Below, piece by piece: positions 32,991 to 41,739 of a DNA stretch of 64,000 nt (positions are counted from its first letter, which is position 1; every line of letters begins with the position of its first letter). Both the position numbers and the translations under genes were made by a program. The notes beneath the pieces were generated by a model. That model had not been told where the DNA came from. It saw nothing but the letters and a program-made list of their open reading frames with translations, and ran no database searches. Origin of the DNA: Haloplanus vescus (GTDB lineage Archaea > Halobacteriota > Halobacteria > Halobacteriales > Haloferacaceae); contig NZ_FNQT01000001.1 of the NCBI RefSeq assembly GCF_900107665.1, positions 908,398-972,397 of the forward strand, given 5' to 3'.

Positions 32991-34828
32991 TCCACGTCCG
33001 GGTCCGCGGTGTCCGCGTCGGCGGCGGGCGTCGACCCCGACGCCTCGTCCACCGCACTCGTCAGGGAGACGTTGAGCGCGAGCATCGAGATACCGCCGCC
33101 AGCCACGGTGACGAGATTCTTGACGGCGTGGTCGAGCACCGCGGCGCCGAAGGCGGTCACGCCGCTCACGGGGGTCAGGCCCGCGACGAGGAGGGTAAAG
33201 GCCGCCTCGTACAGGCCGATGCCGCCCGGCGAGAGCGGGAGCACCTTGGCGAGGTTCCCGACGCTCACCGCGAAGAAACTGACCGCAACGAGCGTCGACG
33301 GCGCGAGTGGGACGTCGAACGCGGCGAGGACGAGCGCCGCTGTCACCACGTCGAGCGTCCAGATGGCGAGACTGCTCGCGCCCACGCGGACGAAGGCGCC
33401 GCGGTCGGCGGCGACCGTCTGGACGCCGGAGACAAAGCCCTCCAGAACGCCCGCCACGTAGTCGGCGTAGGAGTCCGAACTCACACGCGTGACGACCCGC
33501 CGAATCAGGTTGTCGTCGCGGCGGGCGCTCACCACGATGGCGGCGACGGCGAGAAGCGCCGCCATCGCGACGCCGACGGCGACGGTGAGTGCGACGCGGG
33601 CGCTCCGCGGGTCGACGCCGGGGACGCCGGCCGAGACGGCGTCGACGACTTGGTCGGTGGCGCCCGTGAGTACGAACCCGATGAACACCGTCCCGCCGAG
33701 GACCGTGATGGTCAGCAGGTCGAAGACGCGCTCGACGGCGAGCGAGGCAAAGCCAGTCGGGTACGGAATGCCGCGGCGGGCCTTGACCACGTACGCGCGG
33801 ACGCCGTCGCCGAGTCGCGCGGGGACGACGAGGTTGCCCGTCTGACTGATGAACACGACGCCGGTGAGGAAGCCGAGGCGTTCGTCGTAGCCGAGTTCGC
33901 CCAAGATATCGCGGTAGCGCGCGCCGCGCAGGGGCCACGAGAGGAGGTAGACGACGGCCGCGAGCGCGACGAACGCGGGGTCGGCGCCCTCGAGCTCTCG
34001 CAGCACCGCTTGCGGGTCGAGATACACCGTCATGAGCGCGAGCGCGACCACCGTCAGGAGGACGCTCGCCGCGATGCTCACCCGGCGGGTGATGCGCGGG
34101 CTGACGGAGAGCTGCCACCACAGCCGGAGAATCTGACTCCCCATCCCGAACACGTCCCGGACCAGGTCGACTTTCGTGTCGCCTTTCGGCTCCCAGTCGA
34201 CGGGGAACTCCTCGACGGTCAGGCCGGCGCGCTGGGCGCGAACCAGCAGTTCGGTGTCCCAGAACCAGTGGTCGTCCTCGATGTCGCGGTGGAGGCGGAC
34301 GAAGGCCTCGCGGCTCATCGCTTTGAACCCGCACTGGTGGTCACAGAGCGACGAGCGCAGGAACAGGCGGACGAGGCCGTTGTACGCCCGGGACGGGACT
34401 CCGCGCTTGGCGGGGCGGTCGGCGACGCGCCCGGGCATCCAGCGCGACCCCGTGGCCACGTCAGCGTCGCCGGAGCGGACGCGCTCGACGAGTTCCTCCA
34501 GGTGACGCATGTCGGTCGCGCGGTCGGTGTCGAAGTAGACGAGGGTGTCGCCGCGGGCGGCGTCGAACGCGCGTTCGAGTGCGCCGCCCCGGCCGAGGCG
34601 TTCGTCGCTGTGGTAGTGTCGAATCCGGTTGTCGTCGGCAGCGAGTCGGTCGGCGATGTCGGGCGTTCGGTCGTCACAGCCGTCCTCCGCGACGATGACT
34701 TCGTACGCGTCCGACGGGAGGAAGGTATCGAGCGTCTGGAGCGTCGTCCGCACCGTCTCCTCGATGGTGGCCTCCTCGTTGTACGCGGGGAGGACGACGC
34801 TCACCTCGACACCGCCGGACGAATCCAT
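32987..34828 (-). CDS. aglD: AglD-type glycosyltransferase with multi-span C-terminal domain
   Basis: 613 residues from ATG at 34828. Residues 1-225 form a GT2 domain: VVLPAYNEEATIEE, AEDGCDDRT and the DTDRATDMRH site (D100, D102, D106). The remaining part has at least seven hydrophobic helices of the LPG synthase/UPF0104 type, with NLAKVLPLSPGGIGLYEAA near the C-terminus. In Haloferax volcanii AglD charges dolichol phosphate with the last mannose of the S-layer N-glycan. Domain order and motifs agree. A role in another glycan is possible. Head-to-head with the DUF21 gene. Confidence 0.9.
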   Translation of the reverse strand: MDSSGGVEVSVVLPAYNEEATIEETVRTTLQTLDTFLPSDAYEVIVAEDGCDDRTPDIADRLAADDNRIRHYHSDERLGRGGALERAFDAARGDTLVYFDTDRATDMRHLEELVERVRSGDADVATGSRWMPGRVADRPAKRGVPSRAYNGLVRLFLRSSLCDHQCGFKAMSREAFVRLHRDIEDDHWFWDTELLVRAQRAGLTVEEFPVDWEPKGDTKVDLVRDVFGMGSQILRLWWQLSVSPRITRRVSIAASVLLTVVALALMTVYLDPQAVLRELEGADPAFVALAAVVYLLSWPLRGARYRDILGELGYDERLGFLTGVVFISQTGNLVVPARLGDGVRAYVVKARRGIPYPTGFASLAVERVFDLLTITVLGGTVFIGFVLTGATDQVVDAVSAGVPGVDPRSARVALTVAVGVAMAALLAVAAIVVSARRDDNLIRRVVTRVSSDSYADYVAGVLEGFVSGVQTVAADRGAFVRVGASSLAIWTLDVVTAALVLAAFDVPLAPSTLVAVSFFAVSVGNLAKVLPLSPGGIGLYEAAFTLLVAGLTPVSGVTAFGAAVLDHAVKNLVTVAGGGISMLALNVSLTSAVDEASGSTPAADADTADPDVD

Positions 34829-34908
34829 TTGCCGAGGATGGTCGGGCCGCGTTCAAGAACTTTCTGTCTGACCGCCCGTTTTTTGCCGCACACGACCCGA
34901 CAGGAGGC

Positions 34909-35442
34909 ATGGTAGACGCCACGATACTGAGTCTGGTCGCAGTGGTCGGCCTACTGATGGCGAGTGCCTTCTTCTCCAGTACGGAAATCGCCGTCTTCTC
35001 GCTGTCGGAGGCGTGGCTCGAGGAGCGCACCGCCGCGAAGGACCCGCGAGCGTCGATACTCGCGGAGCTCCGCGCGGACCCGCATCGCCTCCTCGTGACG
35101 CTGCTGGTCGGCAACAACGTCGTCAACGTCGCCATCTCCAGCATCCTCGCGGTGTTGCTGGCCGAGCGATTCACCGGCGAAGTCGCCGTCGTCCTCACCA
35201 CCGTCGTCGCCAGCAGCGTCGTCCTCGTATTCGGCGAGATACTGCCCAAGGCCTACGGCCTCGGCAACGCCGAGGAGTGGTCGCTCACGACGGCGCGCCC
35301 GGTGTGGGTCGTCGAACGCCTCCTCTTTCCGGTCGTCATCGTCTTCGACTTCGTGACGCGGCGGGTGGGGAGCGTCGTCGGCGGCGACCCGGACATCGAG
35401 GAGCCGTACACGGACACGGCGGGTGGCGAAGGAGCGAAGTGA
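34909..35442 (+). CDS. DUF21/CNNM transmembrane domain protein without CBS domains
   Basis: 177 residues from ATG 34909, with an AGGAGG just upstream. The CNNM domain pattern is clear: MASAFFSSTEIAVFSLSEA, then LVGNNVVNVAISSILAVLL and VLVFGEILPKAYG. In CorB/CorC-type Mg2+ transporters this domain is followed by paired CBS domains, but here the chain ends in a short acidic tail. Either this is a minimal transporter, or the CBS part is supplied by another protein. It is divergent from aglD. Confidence 0.87.
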   Translation: MVDATILSLVAVVGLLMASAFFSSTEIAVFSLSEAWLEERTAAKDPRASILAELRADPHRLLVTLLVGNNVVNVAISSILAVLLAERFTGEVAVVLTTVVASSVVLVFGEILPKAYGLGNAEEWSLTTARPVWVVERLLFPVVIVFDFVTRRVGSVVGGDPDIEEPYTDTAGGEGAK

Positions 35443-35463
35443 GCGGCGCGCCAACGCCGAGCC

Positions 35464-35907
35464 GTGAAAGAGTTCGAGCGCAAGCAACTCCTCGAACGCG
35501 TCAACCGTGAGGGGGCCACGGTCGGCGCCGACATCCCGGAGCGAATCACGGTGCAGGGCGATGAGGTGGACCTCCAGCAGTTCGTCTTCGAAATCAAGCG
35601 CCGCGATACGGTACCCGCGGGCGAGCGCGAACGGGTCGACCAAGCGAAAAAGAACCTCCGGCGCGAGCGCCTCCAGCGCCTCCAGAAAATCGAAGACGAC
35701 GAGGTGAGCTACGCCGAGGGCGAGCGTCTGGTCGAGAGCATCATCGGTATCGACCGGGCGCTCAACGCCCTCGAACAGCTCGGTCCCGCGGACCTCGAAC
35801 GCGAGGCGAAAGCCAAGGAAGCGGCGGACCGCAAGCGCTGGATGAGCTTCCTGAAGAAGGCGCTCGGCCACGAGGACGCCAGCCACAACACGCGGGGGCG
35901 GCTGTGA
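35464..35907 (+). CDS. DUF5788 family protein
   Basis: 147 residues from GTG 35464, starting VKEFERKQLLERVNREGATV. Predicted helical and strongly charged, with LRRERLQRLQKIEDDEVSY and a basic Lys/Arg-rich region. No known fold is recognised. Its stop overlaps the start of the polX gene (GTGA), which suggests a partner of PolX in DNA repair; this is inference from position. Confidence 0.84.
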   Translation: MKEFERKQLLERVNREGATVGADIPERITVQGDEVDLQQFVFEIKRRDTVPAGERERVDQAKKNLRRERLQRLQKIEDDEVSYAEGERLVESIIGIDRALNALEQLGPADLEREAKAKEAADRKRWMSFLKKALGHEDASHNTRGRL

Positions 35908-37652
35908 GCCGCAACGCCGAACTCGCCGACCGCTTCGAGGAGATGGCGGACCTCCTCGAAGCCCAAGACGTGGAGTTCAAACCGCGGAGCTACCGCCGCG
36001 CCGCAGAAAGCATTCGCGAGCATCCGACGCCGATAGAGGACTTGGCGACGGAGGGCGAGTCGGCGGTGAAAGACATCGAGGGCGTCGGCGACGCCATCGC
36101 GTCGAAGGCCGTCGAGTACGTCGAGACGGGAGAAATCGAAGAACTCGACGAACTGCGCGCGGACCTCCCCGTCGACATGGCGGCGCTCACGAGCGTCGAG
36201 GGCGTCGGCCCGAAGACGGTCGGCACGCTCTACGAGGCGCTCGGAATCACGACGCTCGACGAACTCGAAGCCGCGGCGCGCGACGGCGAGATTCAGGCGG
36301 TGTCGGGCTTCGGCCCCAAGACGGAGTCGAACATCCTCGAGAACATCCCCTTCGCCCGACAGGCACAGGAGCGCGAACTCCTCGGCGACGCACGCCCCAT
36401 CGCCGAAGCGGTGCGTAACTACCTGCGAGACGCCGACCCGGTGGCGGAGGTAGCCATCGCGGGGTCGAATCGGCGGTGGCGCGAAACCATCGGCGACGTG
36501 GACGTCCTCGTCGCGAGCGCGGAGGCGGAGGGGGCCGTCGACGCCTTCCTCGACTGGGACGCGGGAGCAGAGCTCATCGAGTCGGGGCCGACGAAAGCCA
36601 GCGTCCGCGCGCGTGGCATGCGCGTAGATTTGCGCGTCGTCGACCCCGCCGAGTTCGGGGCAGCGCTCCAGTATTTCACCGGGAGCAAGGACCACAACGT
36701 CCACCTCCGCAACCTCGCCATCGACCGCGACCTGAAGATGAACGAGTACGGCGTGTTCGACGTGAGCGACGTGGCCGAGGAGACGGAGGGCCAACGCGCC
36801 GGGCGCCGGGTCGGCGGCGAGACGGAAGCGGAGATGTACGACGCCCTCGACCTACCGCTGATTCCCCCAGAACTCCGCGAGGACCGCGGCGAAATCGAGG
36901 CCGCGGCGGCGGGGGAGCTGCCCGACCTCCTCGAACCCGGGTCGCTCCGGGGCGACCTTCACACGCACACCGAGTGGTCGGACGGGAGCCAGTCCATCGA
37001 GTCGATGATAGCGGCAGCGGCCGACCGGGGCGACGACTTCCTCTGTGTCTCCGACCACGCCACCGGCCCGGGGATGGTCGGCGGCGTCGGCCTCGACGAC
37101 GACGAACTCCGCGAGCAGATGGACGCCGTGGCGGAAGCGGCGGCGGACACGGACCTCACCGTCTTCCACGGCGTCGAGGCCAACATCGATGCCGACGGCG
37201 ACCTCTCGGTCGGGGACGACGTACTCGCGGAGTTGGACGTGGTCATCGCGTCGCCCCACAGCGGCCTCGGGGCGGACCGCGACGCCGCGACCGACCGCCT
37301 CGTGGCCGCGGTGGAACACCCCGAGACGGACGTTCTCGGCCATCCCACGGGCCGACTCATCAACGACCGGCCGGGACTCGCGCCCGACCTGGACCGACTC
37401 GCGACGGCCGCCGCCGAGGCCGGCACGGCGCTGGAAGTGAACGCCAACCCGCACCGACTCGACCTGAACGACGAGGGGGTGCGGACCGCCGTGGAAGCGG
37501 GGGCGACGATTACCATCAACACCGACGCCCACAGCGGCGAGGAACTGGCGCTACGGCGCTACGGCGTCCACACGGCGCGGCGTGGGTGGGCCGAAGCGGA
37601 GGACGTACTCAACACGCGGTCGCCCGACGACCTAGCCGCGTGGCTGAGCTGA
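35904..37652 (+). CDS. polX: DNA polymerase/3'-5' exonuclease PolX
   Basis: 582 residues from GTG 35904. N-terminal helix-hairpin-helix 8-kDa-like region (DIEGVGDAIASKAV; SVEGVGPKTVGTLY), nucleotidyltransferase motif GSNRRWRETIGDVDVLV with D198 and D200, and from about residue 345 a PHP domain starting GDLHTHTEWSDGS and continuing CVSDHATG and INTDAHSG. PolX enzymes fill short gaps in base excision repair and have Mn2+-dependent exonuclease activity from the PHP domain. Length is usual for the family. Confidence 0.95.
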   Translation: MSRNAELADRFEEMADLLEAQDVEFKPRSYRRAAESIREHPTPIEDLATEGESAVKDIEGVGDAIASKAVEYVETGEIEELDELRADLPVDMAALTSVEGVGPKTVGTLYEALGITTLDELEAAARDGEIQAVSGFGPKTESNILENIPFARQAQERELLGDARPIAEAVRNYLRDADPVAEVAIAGSNRRWRETIGDVDVLVASAEAEGAVDAFLDWDAGAELIESGPTKASVRARGMRVDLRVVDPAEFGAALQYFTGSKDHNVHLRNLAIDRDLKMNEYGVFDVSDVAEETEGQRAGRRVGGETEAEMYDALDLPLIPPELREDRGEIEAAAAGELPDLLEPGSLRGDLHTHTEWSDGSQSIESMIAAAADRGDDFLCVSDHATGPGMVGGVGLDDDELREQMDAVAEAAADTDLTVFHGVEANIDADGDLSVGDDVLAELDVVIASPHSGLGADRDAATDRLVAAVEHPETDVLGHPTGRLINDRPGLAPDLDRLATAAAEAGTALEVNANPHRLDLNDEGVRTAVEAGATITINTDAHSGEELALRRYGVHTARRGWAEAEDVLNTRSPDDLAAWLS

Positions 37653-38116
37653 TGGCTCGCTTTCTCTGCGACGCGATGCTCGGCAAGCTGGCGCGCTACC
37701 TCAGGATGTGCGGCCACGACACGGCGTACGCCCTCGACCGAGACATCGAGGCCGACGACGCACTCGCACGGCTCGCACGCGAGGAGGACCGCCGACTCGT
37801 CACGCGCGACGCCGACCTCGCGGCGCGGACGGAGGATGCGATTCGACTCTCGGCGACAGACATCGAGGGGCAGTTGTGCGAACTCGATGTCGCGGGGGTT
37901 CGACTCTCGCTCCCCGAGACGCCGCGTCGGTGCGGTCGGTGTAACGGGGCGCTAGCAGCAGTGAGCGAGGAGGCGTCGACGCCGAACGACGTGCCCGACC
38001 CGGCGGCGGCGGCCGTCTGGCGGTGCGAGCGGTGCGGCCAGCACTTCTGGCGGGGGAGTCACTGGGACGACGTGCGGGCGCGTCTCCGCGGGGTGACCGG
38101 CGACCGCAAGGGTTGA
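37652..38116 (+). CDS. Mut7-C RNase domain protein (DUF82) with zinc ribbon
   Basis: 154 residues from ATG 37652, which shares one base with the polX stop. The PIN-like Mut7-C domain begins ARFLCDAMLGKLARYLRMCG with the conserved Asp, continues DRRLVTRDADLAART, and is followed by a zinc ribbon with CGRCNGAL and CERCGQHFWRGSHWD. Mut7-C proteins are thought to be RNases. Coupling to PolX is common in haloarchaea but the joint role is unknown. Confidence 0.9.
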   Translation: MARFLCDAMLGKLARYLRMCGHDTAYALDRDIEADDALARLAREEDRRLVTRDADLAARTEDAIRLSATDIEGQLCELDVAGVRLSLPETPRRCGRCNGALAAVSEEASTPNDVPDPAAAAVWRCERCGQHFWRGSHWDDVRARLRGVTGDRKG

Positions 38117-38142
38117 GCGTCAGGAGTGCGACGACTCGGTCG

Positions 38143-38733
38143 ATGCGCGAGTGTCGATACTGCGGCGAGACGTTCGACGACGAGGGAGCCCACGACGACC
38201 ACCTCAAGGCGGAACACGCCGACGAACTGGGCCCGATAGACCGGCGACGGCTCTCCGTCGACGACGACGAGGGCAGGGTCAGTCTCCGCATGGTCGCACT
38301 CGGCGTCGTCGTCCTCCTCGCGGGCGTCGTGGTGGTGTACGCGACGCTCATGGGGAGCGAGGGAGCGAGTCGGCCGATCGAACCGACCGACGTCGGGGCG
38401 GTCCACTACCACGGAACGATCAACGTGACCATCGGGAACCAGTCCGTCGACTTCAGCCAGCAGCGGTTCCAGTACGAATCTACGAACGTCGACGCCTTCC
38501 ACTTCGAAGGCGGTGACGGGTCGGAGTGGCACGTCCACGCCCGAAGCGTCACGCTCCAGTGGGCGATGGCGACTATCGGACTGGAAGTGACCGACGAGAC
38601 GGTGACTGCCGACGGCGAAACCTACGGCGACGACCCGGACGAGACGGCCATCGTCGAGGTGAACGGGTCACCGGTCGAACCCTCGACGTACATCCTGCAA
38701 GAAGGCGACCACATCCGCATCGTCGCGCGTTAG
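38143..38733 (+). CDS. Membrane-tethered C2H2 zinc finger protein with His-rich outer domain
   Basis: 196 residues from ATG 38143. Residues 4-25 form a C2H2 zinc finger with C4, C7, H20 and H25 (spacing Cx2C-x12-Hx4H). A hydrophobic helix (about 51-70, VALGVVVLLAGVVVVYATLM) then leads to an outer domain with VHYHGTINV, WHVHARSV (H88, H90, H120, H130, H132) and a C-terminal VEVNGSPVEPSTYILQEGD stretch that resembles a beta-grasp fold. The finger should face the cytoplasm. Function unknown. The gene ends four bases into the convergent DUF7139 gene. Confidence 0.8.
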   Translation: MRECRYCGETFDDEGAHDDHLKAEHADELGPIDRRRLSVDDDEGRVSLRMVALGVVVLLAGVVVVYATLMGSEGASRPIEPTDVGAVHYHGTINVTIGNQSVDFSQQRFQYESTNVDAFHFEGGDGSEWHVHARSVTLQWAMATIGLEVTDETVTADGETYGDDPDETAIVEVNGSPVEPSTYILQEGDHIRIVAR

Positions 38734-39626
38734 CGCCCGTTCCAGTCCTCGCAGGCGTCCATGTCGGCCATGACGCCGTCGTGGTGACCACAGTAGGGCT
38801 GGATGCCGCGTTCGGTGCGGACGTATTCGAAGTGCTCGCAGTTGCCGCAGTAGCGGTCCGCGGCGTCGGTGGACGCACTCGTCGCCGACGTGGATTTCCA
38901 CACTTCGTCGTCGGAGTCGGTCGAAGGCGAGGGGGGCGTCGTGGTGTCGCCACCAGCGGAGGATTGAGACGACGAGACGGACGCGACTTCGTGAACGATT
39001 TCGTCGTTGGAGCCGCCGTCGCTGACCTGCGTGCTGACGGTGCCGGTCGGCCCGGACGTGGTGCCGCCGAGGCCGACGCTCCCCATGGACTTCGAGCGGT
39101 CGACTTCGACCACCTTCGTCTCACCCTGTCGTGTCACTTCCATCGTGACGGTGCCGCCCGGGTCGTTTCGCGTCTTGAAGTTGGCGATGCCGACGAACAG
39201 ACACCAGAAGGTGGTGAGCGCGCCGAGGAAGTAGACGCTGACGGTGGGGAGGGTCAGGTCGACCATGCCGGGAGCACAGTTGGCGCCCGACCACCGGCAC
39301 GGGTAGGCGTGCGCGAAGAGGGCGACGCCGAGGACGGCGACGCTGGCGCCGATGCCCGCGGCGGCACGCGTCGAACGCTCGGCGGGCAAGACGGCCGAGA
39401 TGCCGAGGAAGACAGCGGGCACGCCGAGTCCGGCGAGGATGCCGCCGTACTCGCGCACCTCAAACAGCGTGGTGCCACCCCCGAGCAGTACGTCGGTCGT
39501 CGCGACGACGATGCCGGCGACGACGAGGACGATACCCACGACGAACAGCGCCGCGCCTGCGTAGATCTGCCGGAGACTCGGACCGTTCCTGTCGTCTCCG
39601 TGGTAGACCTCCCCGAGACTGGTCAT
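38730..39626 (-). CDS. DUF7139 domain membrane protein
   Basis: 298 residues from ATG at 39626. Four hydrophobic segments in the first 150 residues (IYAGAALFVVGIVLVVAGIV; GILAGLGVPAVFLGISAVL; SVAVLGVALFAHAY; VYFLGALTTFWCLFVGIANF) precede a Gly/Ser/Thr-rich linker and a C-terminal Cys region with YCGNCEHFEY, PYCGHHDG and DACEDWNGR, a probable metal site. Haloarchaeal family of unknown function. Confidence 0.83.
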   Translation of the reverse strand: MTSLGEVYHGDDRNGPSLRQIYAGAALFVVGIVLVVAGIVVATTDVLLGGGTTLFEVREYGGILAGLGVPAVFLGISAVLPAERSTRAAAGIGASVAVLGVALFAHAYPCRWSGANCAPGMVDLTLPTVSVYFLGALTTFWCLFVGIANFKTRNDPGGTVTMEVTRQGETKVVEVDRSKSMGSVGLGGTTSGPTGTVSTQVSDGGSNDEIVHEVASVSSSQSSAGGDTTTPPSPSTDSDDEVWKSTSATSASTDAADRYCGNCEHFEYVRTERGIQPYCGHHDGVMADMDACEDWNGR

Positions 39627-39749
39627 AGTCGGTGATACAGCAGCCCGACACAAAACCCTACGTCAGACGGGCGTGTGACGGCTCGCGACCGGAATCGACG
39701 ATTCGACGGGTCCGAAGCCATTAACTCGCGGGGCACAGTAGCGACGCGC

Positions 39750-40040
39750 ATGAGTGAGGATACGGACGAAGAGGCGGAACCCGCGGTCGAACTCGGCGAG
39801 GGCGAACCCGTCGAGGGGGCGCCCCTCGCGCGGGTGGCGTCGCGACTCACCTGGCCCCAAGAGGCGAGTCGAGTCCGGGACAAGGAAGGCGACGCGACGG
39901 TGCGGACGCCCGACGGCCCCCGCACGCTCGACTCGATTCTCGACGACGTCGACGAGACGTACTTCGATACGCGACAGACGTTCCTGTCGACGGTCCGGTC
40001 GGTAATCGGAACCGGCCCCGTCCCCGTCGCCGACGAGTAG
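39750..40040 (+). CDS. Small haloarchaeal protein (DUF5789-like)
   Basis: 96 residues from ATG 39750. Acidic N-terminus, then the conserved-looking GAPLARVASRLTWPQEASRV and TPDGPRTLDSILDDVDETYF. Many haloarchaeal genomes encode short paralogues with this pattern of a basic helix followed by an acidic DUF5789-type helix; my family assignment is from memory and tentative. No catalytic motif. A longer in-frame start at 39675 is unlikely because the extension is non-acidic. Possible TATA-like CCATTAAC about 30 nt upstream. Confidence 0.72.
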   Translation: MSEDTDEEAEPAVELGEGEPVEGAPLARVASRLTWPQEASRVRDKEGDATVRTPDGPRTLDSILDDVDETYFDTRQTFLSTVRSVIGTGPVPVADE

Positions 40041-40092
40041 ACGTGCCCGTCGTGACCGGGCATCGTACAGGACGGACGACGATACACCGGGA

Positions 40093-40779
40093 ATGACACG
40101 CGAGGACTCCTACGAGGTGCGCGTCGTGCGACCCTCGTGGGTCCGGGCGTCGCTCCTTCTCGGCGCCGGCCTCGCCGTCGTGTGGTCGCTCTGGACCGTC
40201 CCGCCAGCGCGTCTCGACGCCCGCCTCGTCCGCGACGTGGTGGTCTTCATCGCGGCGCCGAGCCTGCTCGCGTTCGCCTACGGCCGGGGTCTGGGCTGGC
40301 GAGTCGACCGGCGCACCCTCCGCAACACCGTCGCTCTCGCCGCGTTCGTCGTCCCCTTCTACGTCGTCGGGTCGTCGTTGCCCACGATTCGGGCGTACTA
40401 CCCGATGTGGGAGACGGGGACGGCGCTCGCCGCCTTCCTCCCGCACGCAGTCGCGCAGTTCGTCGTCGCGGCCGCCGCCGAGACGTACTACCGGGGGTTG
40501 CTCTGCGTGGGCGTGCGCGAGATGGGCTTCAAGAGCGTCTTCATCAGCCCCGTCGTCTACGCACTCCATCACGTCCACAAGCCGCCGGTCGAACTCCTGT
40601 TGGCGGCGCCGACGGACGTCCTCTTCGGCGCCGTCGACTACCGGAGCGAGTCGGTGCTTCCCTCGGTCGTCGCCCACGGTATCGGCCTCGCCCTCCTCGA
40701 CTGGCTGGTGTTACATCCGCCTCTCGTCCCGACGGCGACGGTGATGCGGGCGCTCTCGTGGCTCCCCATTCCGCTGTAA
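40093..40779 (+). CDS. CPBP-like membrane protein with incomplete metalloprotease motif
   Basis: 228 residues from ATG 40093. About six hydrophobic segments. CPBP-type motifs are partly kept: AETYYRGLL corresponds to EExxxR with the first Glu replaced by Ala, YALHHVHK corresponds to FxxxH, and VAHGIGLALLD to the last His motif. Compare the intact motif in the other CPBP gene at 23497. It may be an inactive relative or use the remaining residues. Substrate unknown; single gene on the plus strand. Confidence 0.8.
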   Translation: MTREDSYEVRVVRPSWVRASLLLGAGLAVVWSLWTVPPARLDARLVRDVVVFIAAPSLLAFAYGRGLGWRVDRRTLRNTVALAAFVVPFYVVGSSLPTIRAYYPMWETGTALAAFLPHAVAQFVVAAAAETYYRGLLCVGVREMGFKSVFISPVVYALHHVHKPPVELLLAAPTDVLFGAVDYRSESVLPSVVAHGIGLALLDWLVLHPPLVPTATVMRALSWLPIPL

Positions 40780-40821
40780 TTTCGCTGTGGGTTTATGTCG
40801 GTGAGCGGCGTCTGTCGACAT

Positions 40822-41250
40822 ATGGCAACCTTCGAACACGTCCTGGTACCGGTCGACGGGAGCGAGGCGGCGCGGCGGGCGGCAGAACACGCAATCGACC
40901 TCGTGTCCGATACCGGCGGGCGCGTGACGGCGCTGTACGTCATCGATATGGGCGACGCCGACTACGTGGCGGTGCCGAGCGACATCGCCGAGACGAAAAA
41001 GCGCATCCGAAAGAAAGGCGAAGAGCTCACGGCCGAAATCGAGGAGCTGGCGGCCGCCGAGGGCGTCGACTGCGAGACGGCCGTCGTCACGGGCATCGCC
41101 GACGAGGCCATCGTCGCGTACGCCGAAGACAACGACGTGGACCTCATCGCGATGGGCAAACACGGCAAGCGCGACCCGGACAAACCACTCGTCGGCAACA
41201 CGGCCCGCCGCGTCGTCCAAGAGTCGTCGGTCCCCGTCCACACGGTCTGA
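40822..41250 (+). CDS. Universal stress protein (UspA fold)
   Basis: 142 residues from ATG 40822; upstream in-frame start at 40795 is rejected because the UspA fold begins TFEHVLVPVDGS. C-terminal nucleotide-binding region is MGKHGKRDPDKPLVGNTARR, where the ATP loop GxxGx9G is followed by Asn rather than Ser/Thr. The KKRIRKKGEELTAEIEELA helix is typical. Single-domain Usp proteins bind ATP or AMP and modulate stress survival. Stand-alone gene. Confidence 0.9.
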   Translation: MATFEHVLVPVDGSEAARRAAEHAIDLVSDTGGRVTALYVIDMGDADYVAVPSDIAETKKRIRKKGEELTAEIEELAAAEGVDCETAVVTGIADEAIVAYAEDNDVDLIAMGKHGKRDPDKPLVGNTARRVVQESSVPVHTV

Positions 41251-41298
41251 GAGTCGTGACTCACGACGAGTTATCCGGGAGCGTCACGTAGTCGGGGT

Positions 41299-41739
41299 AT
41301 GGCACTCCCCATCAACCCGACAGTCGTCGAGAGCACGGACATCGGTGAACAGCGCGCGACGCTGGAGATGGACCACGAGGCGGCCGTCGAACACGTCCGC
41401 GAGACGTTCGAAGCCGCCGGCTTCGGCGTCCCCGTCGAGTTCTCGCCGTCCGACCTGCTCAACGAGAAACTCGACGCGGGCCGCGACCCCTACTACGTGC
41501 TCGGGGCGTGCAACCCCGAGATGGCCGACCGCGTCCTCGACGCCAGCGGCGGCCGACTCGGCGCGCTCATGCCCTGTAACGTCGTCATCTGGGAGGAAGA
41601 GCCGGGCGTCCAGACCGTCTATCACGTCAGCATCATGCGCATCGGGCGACTGCTGGGACTCGCGCCCGACGACGACGAGATGGCGGCCATCATCGCCGAG
41701 ACGGGGACGATGGTCGACGCCGCCTACGAGGCACTCTAG
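41299..41739 (+). CDS. DUF302 domain protein
   Basis: 146 residues from ATG 41299. The DUF302 domain (a small alpha/beta fold of unknown role) covers HEAAVEHVRETFEAAGFGVPVEF, NEKLDAGRDPYYVLGACNPEMA and GALMPCNVVIWEEE. DUF302 proteins occur as single chains or fused to transporters and are sometimes linked to metal resistance. Nothing nearby points to a substrate. It overlaps the last four bases of the convergent nreA gene. Confidence 0.9.
   Translation: MALPINPTVVESTDIGEQRATLEMDHEAAVEHVRETFEAAGFGVPVEFSPSDLLNEKLDAGRDPYYVLGACNPEMADRVLDASGGRLGALMPCNVVIWEEEPGVQTVYHVSIMRIGRLLGLAPDDDEMAAIIAETGTMVDAAYEAL

Noticed and set aside
31488-34334. A 948-codon open frame on the minus strand
   Set aside because: It overlaps aglD and the methyltransferase genes out of frame, is nearly pure Arg/Gly/Pro, and has no recognisable motif; high-GC DNA produces such frames.
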